Part shown: piece after piece, positions 58,964-64,000 of the stretch
How the letters are laid out: each line of letters begins with the position of its first letter
How positions within the stretch are numbered: position 1 is the stretch's first letter
Assembly (NCBI RefSeq): GCF_008629685.1
Contig: NZ_VWSF01000002.1
Span: 186,001-250,000 of the forward strand
DNA from: Adhaeribacter rhizoryzae
Lineage (GTDB): Bacteria; Bacteroidota; Bacteroidia; Cytophagales; Hymenobacteraceae
Direction: 5' to 3'
DNA: 64,000 nucleotides
Translations under genes and position numbers: made by a program
Notes under the pieces: model-generated
The model's database searches: none
The model's input: only the letters and a program-made list of their open reading frames with translations
What the model was told of the DNA's origin: nothing

Positions 58964-60871
58964 TTAATTAAATTTAAAGCGCAGGCTTAGTCCGTAGTTT
59001 CGTTGGGGCATGGCGTAATATTCCATGGTTTGGTATACCTGGTTAGTGGCATTATTTATTTTACCTATTACCTGAAACTGGTAGCGTTGAAACATAAAAG
59101 TTTTGCCTACCATCAGGTTTAGCAAAGCAAAAGAAGGTAGCCAGCGGTCGTTTTCGGCGGTAGTATAACGGTAACCGGTAAAATTTAAGTTAGCCGAGCC
59201 CAGCCAGTTTTTATGATAAATATTGCCGAAAGCAGTAGCCGTGTGTTTGGGCACGTAAATTAATTGTTGGTTAAGCGGCTCGCCGGAAGCCTGGTAGCTT
59301 TTTTGTTGTTCGGTATGGGTATAAGCATAATTACTGCCCGCCGTTAATTTAATAGTCTGCATCTGGTAAGCAACTTCGGTGCTGAGTTCTACGCCCCGGC
59401 TAAGGACTTTTTTCAGATTTTGCGGCTGCCATTGCCCAATTAAATTCGGTATCCATTGTATCCAGTTATCTACAGCCAGGTGGTAAAGTGTGGCTTCGGT
59501 GCTGATCTGGAGCTGTTCTTTTTTAAGCTGATGTTTTAAGCCCGTCTCGTAACTCCAGCTAGCTTCCGGAATTAAATTAAGGTTGCCCGTTGGCCAGAAC
59601 CGGTCGTTGAGCGTGGATACCCGGTAGCCCCGGCTAATATTTCCTTTTAAGACTAAACTATTAACCGGGTTGTTCTTTAAATAATAATTAAAACCTACCG
59701 TGGGTGCCAGCGGCGGATTAAAGCCGCTGATAATTGCTTGCCGTAAGTTGGCGCTAAGTTGCAGCCGCGGAAAAATATTGTAACGCAGCCAGGTAAATAT
59801 TGCCGCGCGTTTTTCCGAAACTTCCCGACCATAACTCGCTACATCTGCCGCAAAATATTGCGCCTCGCCGCCTACTTTTAAACTTAATTTTTCTTTTAGC
59901 AATACCGCGTGTTCGGCTTGCGCCTGGTACGTTTGCACTTTTGTAACGGAATTGTTATTATCGTCCTGGTAATGCATGAAATCATTAAAAAAAGCCGCCT
60001 TTACGGCGGTGTTGCCTAGGGCAGATTGGTGTTGCCACGAAGTCATGAGCCGCAGGTTTTCGTTTTGCAAGCGGGCGTGGGTATTGGCAACTACCATGTT
60101 AGGCTGACTTTCGTTGTCGTTAAAGGCATACCAACCGTGAAAGCCAAATGTGTTGCGGCTATTTAGCTTAAAAGTAGCATCCTGGGTAAATCCGCGGCCA
60201 GTTAAAGAAGCGTTTTCCTGTTTTTCGGTAGGGCTGCCAAATTTGGTAATATTCCGGAATTTAAAATTGTTTTGGGCCTGACGCTGGTAAATATTGGTTT
60301 GCAGGTTTAGTTTGGCATTGCCGTAACCACCGCCCAAACTGGTATAACTGTAACCAAAAGAGCCAAAATCCTGTTGCGCCTGCAATTGTAAGCCGGTGGG
60401 TTGATCTTCTGAAGAAGTTAATAAAATAGCGCCGCCAATAGCACCCGTACCATAAGTTGCCCCAGCCGACCCGTGTTGAATAGTAGCCTGGTTAAAACTA
60501 TTAACCGGAATAATCGAGAAATCGGTTAGCCCCAGGGTTGGGGTGTTAATATTAAAGCCGTGCCACAAAACAGCCGTTTGGCTGGCCGAAGTACCCCGGA
60601 AGGCCGCGGTAGCCAACATGCCTTGCCCGTAAGTTTTCAGGTAAATAGGTGTCCGGAACTGGAGTACTTCGGCGAGCGTGCTATTATTTTGCAGGTGCAG
60701 AAAGGCGCTATCGAGGGTAGTAACCCGGCTGCCGGCGGCGTACCGGGTAACGGGTTGGCCAAAAACCTGCACTTCGCGTAAATCTTTGCCGCGCAGCGAA
60801 TCGGTTTGGGCCTGCGCACCCGGAAGGCCCAGCCAATAGAACAGAAAAGAAAAATATACCCAGCGCGCCAT
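58964..60871 (-). CDS. btuB: TonB-dependent cobalamin receptor BtuB
   Basis: Outer-membrane active transporter for vitamin B12. 635 residues, with a signal peptide (about 1-22, ending AQAQ) and a plug domain (about 45-155: LAEVLQFRTPIYLKTYGQGMLATAAFRGTSASQTAVLWHGF, GSAGATYGTGAIGGAI). A 22-strand-type barrel follows, ending in the usual aromatic LSLRFKFN. A TonB-box-like DLREVQVFGQPV starts the mature protein; no carboxypeptidase-like (SusC) N-terminal domain is present. A cobalamin riboswitch lies in its leader, and btuG follows. No BtuCDF genes are in the window. Confidence 0.94.
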   Translation of the reverse strand: MARWVYFSFLFYWLGLPGAQAQTDSLRGKDLREVQVFGQPVTRYAAGSRVTTLDSAFLHLQNNSTLAEVLQFRTPIYLKTYGQGMLATAAFRGTSASQTAVLWHGFNINTPTLGLTDFSIIPVNSFNQATIQHGSAGATYGTGAIGGAILLTSSEDQPTGLQLQAQQDFGSFGYSYTSLGGGYGNAKLNLQTNIYQRQAQNNFKFRNITKFGSPTEKQENASLTGRGFTQDATFKLNSRNTFGFHGWYAFNDNESQPNMVVANTHARLQNENLRLMTSWQHQSALGNTAVKAAFFNDFMHYQDDNNNSVTKVQTYQAQAEHAVLLKEKLSLKVGGEAQYFAADVASYGREVSEKRAAIFTWLRYNIFPRLQLSANLRQAIISGFNPPLAPTVGFNYYLKNNPVNSLVLKGNISRGYRVSTLNDRFWPTGNLNLIPEASWSYETGLKHQLKKEQLQISTEATLYHLAVDNWIQWIPNLIGQWQPQNLKKVLSRGVELSTEVAYQMQTIKLTAGSNYAYTHTEQQKSYQASGEPLNQQLIYVPKHTATAFGNIYHKNWLGSANLNFTGYRYTTAENDRWLPSFALLNLMVGKTFMFQRYQFQVIGKINNATNQVYQTMEYYAMPQRNYGLSLRFKFN

Positions 60872-60986
60872 TTTTTAAACAAAAGTTTAAACTAAAAGCC
60901 AGGGTGTAAAGAGCTGTGTTAACGAGAAGAAAAATATCCTGCAGAAACATTCGCCGCTTTTTACCCGAAAGCTTGAATTAAAAAAC

Positions 60987-61170
60987 AGATGGCAGGTCTC
61001 CTGGCTCTCTTCGGTTAGTTTGGCCTTCCCATTCTGGTTACAGAACAGTGGCTAAAAGAGTAAACTAACTATTTAGGAAGATTACAGTTGCGGGAACAGC
61101 CCAGGTATTACACCTGATTCCCTTTTAAGATAAGCCCGGCAAGGCACCGGATTTATCACCAATCTGGCGG
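60987..61170 (-). promoter_or_regulatory. Cobalamin (B12) riboswitch
   Basis: On the minus strand the leader has the conserved parts in order: CCGGTGCC, GGGAATCAGGTGTAATACC, GCTGTTCCCGCAACTGTAA, GCCACTG, GGGAAGGCC, and the B12 box AGCCAGGAGACCTGCC (61006-60991). This is the AdoCbl/MeCbl aptamer layout. The -7 box at 61171-61178 places the transcript start at the aptamer's 5' edge. About 115 bases separate it from the btuB ATG with no clear terminator, so control may act on translation. Expected effect: B12 represses btuB-btuG. Confidence 0.96.
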
Positions 61171-61178
61171 CAAAGGTA
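61171..61178 (-). promoter_or_regulatory. Promoter -7 box of btuB-btuG
   Basis: TACCTTTG on the minus strand fits TAnnTTTG and lies just before the riboswitch, 28 bases past the DUF4136 gene's stop. No exact TTG -33 element was found. Confidence 0.55.
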
Positions 61179-61205
61179 ATTAAAATTATAAGAAATAATA
61201 ATTGT

Positions 61206-61742
61206 TTAGAGCTGCGTAAATAATTTGGCTACGCCCGCTTCTACGGTTTTCTGGAGTTTCGCTTCTTTTTTAGGTACAACGGCCTGGGCCGCACCCTTCC
61301 AAACCAATAAATTTTTCTCGGCGTCTACCAGGTGCACCGTAACCGTGCCTTCGTGGTAGCGGCCTACTTCTACTTCCTGACTTTTCCAGGAATACCGGCG
61401 CTGACCAATGTAGCGGGGCGCATCTGTGCGGAAATCGGTTTGGCGGGTTTGTACTTTCTCGCGGGTTACAACCCCAATATTAACGAGCAAATCCGGGTTA
61501 GTTGGGTTTAAGCTAAGGCCTTTGCGGGCTAGTTCCTGCTGAATACTTTGTTTTAAAATATTAATCCGATTGGTATAATCGGCATCGTTATTTTCCGATT
61601 CGGTAGTTACTTCGTAAAAATTAAAGGTTTTGTAGTTAGTTAACGCAAAGCCGGGCATCGAATCGGTATTTAAAATACGTACCGGAGCGGAACAGGCCGC
61701 CAACCATAATAAACCCAATAATATTAATTTAATATTTTTCAT
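61206..61742 (-). CDS. DUF4136 domain-containing lipoprotein
   Basis: The ATG at 61742 gives 178 residues with a strong lipobox (LAACSAPV, Cys17). DUF4136 features follow: FALTNYKTFNFYE, RINILKQSIQQELARKGLSLNPTNPDLLVNIGV, then a tail VTVHLVDAEKNLLVWKGAAQAVV near 140-162. Such proteins are widespread envelope lipoproteins of unknown role. It lies just upstream of the riboswitch-controlled operon on the same strand, with a separate promoter for btuB in between. Confidence 0.88.
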   Translation of the reverse strand: MKNIKLILLGLLWLAACSAPVRILNTDSMPGFALTNYKTFNFYEVTTESENNDADYTNRINILKQSIQQELARKGLSLNPTNPDLLVNIGVVTREKVQTRQTDFRTDAPRYIGQRRYSWKSQEVEVGRYHEGTVTVHLVDAEKNLLVWKGAAQAVVPKKEAKLQKTVEAGVAKLFTQL

Positions 61743-62061
61743 AGTTGTATGTTTTGTTTTTGCCGGCGTTTTTGGGTGCGGCTTAATTATAAAAAGGTTA
61801 AACGGAAGCGGTTGGTTTTTGGGTTTGAGCAATTGTTTAAGCTTAATCAATTGCCAGAAAAAGGTTTAGAACCAGAATATTGGAGCGAATTACATTGGCG
61901 CGTTCGCGGCGATTGCTTTTTTAGCCTTAGGTAGGTTTATGCTGTACGCACCGGTAATATTTATTCAGGCATACGCCCGATGATTAGCTAAATACAATCT
62001 TCTCTACAACAAATGCGTATTCCGGAATATTCTTTTAAGCAGCTTATCCTTTTTTATTTGC

Positions 62062-62664
62062 ATGACGAAACTGCCCCTTACTTTTTATACCCGCCCAGAT
62101 GTGGTGCAGATTGCCCGGGAACTTATTGGAAAATATTTATTTACGCGGATTGATGGTGTTTTAACCGGCGGCATGATAGTGGAAACCGAAGCTTATTGCG
62201 GCGAAAACGACCTGGCTTGCCATTCCCATTCGGGTAGGCGCACTGCCCGCACCGAGATTATGTTTCACGAAGGCGGTGTGGCTTATACCTATTTAATTTA
62301 CGGCATTTATAACTTGTTTAATATTATTACCAATGTAGCCGATAAAGCAGATGCGGTTTTAATCCGGGCCATTGAACCCACCGAAGGAATACCCGAAATG
62401 CTGCTGCGGCGCAAGCTCGACAGCCCCGGCTACAAATTAACGTCTGGTCCTGGGTTAGTTACCATGGCGCTAGGCATTACCACCAAACACTACGGCACCA
62501 ATTTAACCGGCAACCTCATCTGGCTCGAAGACAAGCAACAAAATATTCCGGATGAACAAATAATAGCCAGCCCGCGGGTAGGGGTGGCTTATGCCGGCGC
62601 TGATGCTTTGCTGCCCTGGCGTTTCCGGGTGAAAGGTAGCAAATGGACCAGTAAAGCAAAGTAA
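62062..62664 (+). CDS. DNA-3-methyladenine glycosylase (AAG/MPG type)
   Basis: Base-excision repair enzyme that removes alkylated and deaminated purines. 200 residues, the usual bacterial size. Signatures: DVVQIARELIGKYLF near 13-27, GGMIVETEAYCGENDLACHSHSGRRTART near 36-64 with the catalytic Glu of VETEAY, and AYTYLIYGIYNLFNII near 75-90. The C-terminal SPRVGVAYAG and LPWRF lie near 173-191. A monocistronic gene between divergent and convergent neighbours. Confidence 0.95.
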   Translation: MTKLPLTFYTRPDVVQIARELIGKYLFTRIDGVLTGGMIVETEAYCGENDLACHSHSGRRTARTEIMFHEGGVAYTYLIYGIYNLFNIITNVADKADAVLIRAIEPTEGIPEMLLRRKLDSPGYKLTSGPGLVTMALGITTKHYGTNLTGNLIWLEDKQQNIPDEQIIASPRVGVAYAGADALLPWRFRVKGSKWTSKAK

Positions 62665-62791
62665 GTTTTAGCGGTTAAGCTTTGGGAGTAGGGTTGTGGT
62701 GGGTAGCTATAGTTGTAAACTGCTTACTTGAACTTAAGTGCTAGTGGGTGTAGCTAGTTTTCTGGTTTACGCCAATCTGAGATTGGCTTTA

Positions 62792-62831
62792 CAAAAATGC
62801 GGAGAGTTCGCGCCAGCGGTCTCTCCGCATA
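62792..62831 (-). terminator. Terminator after the THUMP-like methyltransferase gene
   Basis: A perfect stem ATGCGGAGAG / CTCTCCGCAT with a 14-base GC-rich loop; read on the minus strand it is followed by TTTTTG. It lies about 105 bases past that gene's stop, in a 273-base convergent gap that holds no family A-C element. Confidence 0.7.
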
Positions 62832-62937
62832 ACGGGAAACTCCACGCATAAGCTGGGTACACTTATAACTCCTGTGTCAAATTGCTATTACAAATAATTG
62901 AAAGTTCTTCAATAGAAGAGAAATAATTGTTTTCTGT

Positions 62938-64000
62938 TCAAGCTTTCTCACAAACCAATATTACTGGCTTCTGGTTTAAATCGGCAGTGGCAAACAGGTA
63001 AATATTGCCTCCTTCTTTTATGCCAGTTTTTTTCCGGATTTGGGCTACTGTTTCGGGAAAGTTGCGCACGGTAATATTGGCTTTTTTTTCGGGTAGTTGC
63101 AGCAGGAGATCTTTTTTCTGGTAACGGCTAATATTTTTTAACCGAAATACGCGGCCAGGAAAACTGTTAACTAAATTATCAGAAGTATACACCTGGCTAT
63201 TGCGGTGTAATTTATTTAACCCATACGCCTGGGCCAACGCTTTAAAGCCGCCGCTTTTCAGGATAGCCGCATTGGGTTCGTAAATATAAGCTTGGGGCAG
63301 GCTGTAGGTTACAGTTGCGTTTTCTTCATCGGCGTAGTTAAACGTAAAATTTTGGTCGGTTTTGGTGGATAATATATTGTGGGTTACTAATACGGGGTTG
63401 GTGTTAGCGGCAGTTGTTAGGTGGTATAGAACTTCTTTGCACTCGTTTTCTACGGCTATTATGTATATTTTTTGTACCTGCCCTAAATCCTGAATGGCCT
63501 GGTGAATATCCAGCATGGGCGAAGTTTTTAAAAGAATATTTGCTGCTTTCTGCAACAGCAAAGGCAATATTTCCAGCACATTGGGTTCGCAATCTGGCAG
63601 TTGGTGTACTTTTTGGTTTTGGTTGTCGCGGCGGGCCGGATCCAGGTAAATCCAGTCGGCGGTGCCGGTATAAGTTTGCAGAAAAGTTGCGGCTTCAGCC
63701 GATTGGAAGGTAATATTTTCAGCTCCTAAAACGTGGGCGTTATGCGCCGCAATAACAGCCAGTTCATGAAAGCGTTCTACATAAATAACCTGCTTTACTT
63801 TTTTTGAGAAAAAATAACTATCAATACCAAAGCCGCCGGTTAAATCTATTAAAATATTGCCCGCGACTAAATTGGCTTTAAAAGCGGCTGTTGTTTCGGA
63901 AGAACTTTGTTCAACAGATATTGATTTTGGGTAAACAATATTTAAGTTCTGGTGCCAGGTGGGTAGCTTTTGCTTTATTTTTTGGCGGGCCTGAATATAA
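62938..64000 (-). CDS. THUMP-like domain class I SAM methyltransferase, 5' end outside the window
   Basis: The frame stays open from the stop at 62938 to the right edge, so at least 354 codons are present and the N-terminus is missing. Motif I is ILIDLTGGFGIDSYFFS near 63800-63850, and the substrate/catalytic motif is WIYLDPARRDNQ near 63625-63660. The C-terminal third is a THUMP-like domain (FKALAQAYGLNKLHRNSQVYTSD, FRLKNISRYQKKDLL). A GTG at 63579 that begins a shorter frame is internal. Probably an RNA-directed methyltransferase; target unknown. Confidence 0.9.
   Translation of the reverse strand, partial: YIQARQKIKQKLPTWHQNLNIVYPKSISVEQSSSETTAAFKANLVAGNILIDLTGGFGIDSYFFSKKVKQVIYVERFHELAVIAAHNAHVLGAENITFQSAEAATFLQTYTGTADWIYLDPARRDNQNQKVHQLPDCEPNVLEILPLLLQKAANILLKTSPMLDIHQAIQDLGQVQKIYIIAVENECKEVLYHLTTAANTNPVLVTHNILSTKTDQNFTFNYADEENATVTYSLPQAYIYEPNAAILKSGGFKALAQAYGLNKLHRNSQVYTSDNLVNSFPGRVFRLKNISRYQKKDLLLQLPEKKANITVRNFPETVAQIRKKTGIKEGGNIYLFATADLNQKPVILVCEKA

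Noticed and set aside
54709-61178. Idea that meaB, the PD40 gene and btuB-btuG form one B12 operon
   Set aside because: They are separated by terminators, a repeat element and a plus-strand pseudogene; only btuB and btuG share a transcript.
63404-63592. 62-codon minus-strand frame inside the methyltransferase gene
   Set aside because: It lies in another frame of a gene with clear motifs on both sides.

Overview
The window reads as chromosomal DNA of a Bacteroidota bacterium, most likely order Cytophagales and close to Hymenobacteraceae (Adhaeribacter-like). The evidence is the gene repertoire (OmpA with thrombospondin-type-3 repeats, LptD, an MCE lipid-transport protein, BtuB/BtuG with a cobalamin riboswitch, Rho with a large disordered insert) and several promoters of the Bacteroidota type (TTG, 17-18 nt, TAnnTTTG). 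The taxon is inferred from these features; there is no rRNA here. I saw no rRNA, tRNA, CRISPR array, prophage or complete insertion sequence.

Layout. 1-6 kb (minus strand): LysM lytic transglycosylase, then a GT4 glycosyltransferase / M16 peptidase / O-methyltransferase cluster. 6-11 kb (plus): Xaa-Pro aminopeptidase, TolC-family protein, OmpA. 11.8-16 kb (minus): pyrR-pyrB, a secreted unknown, an EVE-domain protein, a small exported protein. 16-19 kb (plus): a PolX-like protein with a ruined polymerase centre, coupled to a GT9 glycosyltransferase. 19-25.3 kb: serS, rho, then UbiA and a methyltransferase that are separated by a small AT-rich two-gene island. 25.5-31 kb: class A PBP, a TIGR01777 epimerase, folE-PTPS, a degenerate pyrophosphatase lipoprotein. 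31-36.7 kb (minus): M1 peptidase fused to an apparent outer-membrane barrel, then rplS, trmD, rimM, rpsP. 36.8-41 kb (minus): GT-C transferase, desaturase, RluA, panB. 41-47 kb: putative metallopeptidase lipoprotein, lptD, and divergently an amidase-MCE pair. 47-54 kb: acyl-CoA carboxylase beta subunit, SirB1-like protein, redoxin, Sfp-type PPTase, WD40-DivIVA-folB. 54.7-64 kb: meaB, PD40 protein, a STAS-like gene broken by one TGA, the btuB-btuG operon under a B12 riboswitch, a DUF4136 lipoprotein, 3-methyladenine glycosylase, and a THUMP-like methyltransferase that runs off the right edge.

How it fits together. Much of the window serves the cell envelope: peptidoglycan (transglycosylase, PBP, amidase), outer membrane (LptD, MCE, OmpA, TolC) and glycosylation. 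A second theme is vitamin B12: surface capture and uptake (BtuG/BtuB), riboswitch control, and MeaB, the guardian of B12-dependent methylmalonyl-CoA mutase. Pterin genes (folE, PTPS, folB), pyrimidine genes (pyrR, pyrB) and pantothenate (panB) complete the metabolic set.

The most unusual layer is outside the genes. Several families of palindromic elements share GTCAT...ATGAC ends and sit in six of the nine gaps between convergent genes. Separate heptanucleotide tandem repeats abut stop codons, flank the two-gene island in inverted orientation, and lie in frame inside the GT9 gene. No novel defence or secretion system is evident; these repeats and the island are the best candidates for something undescribed.
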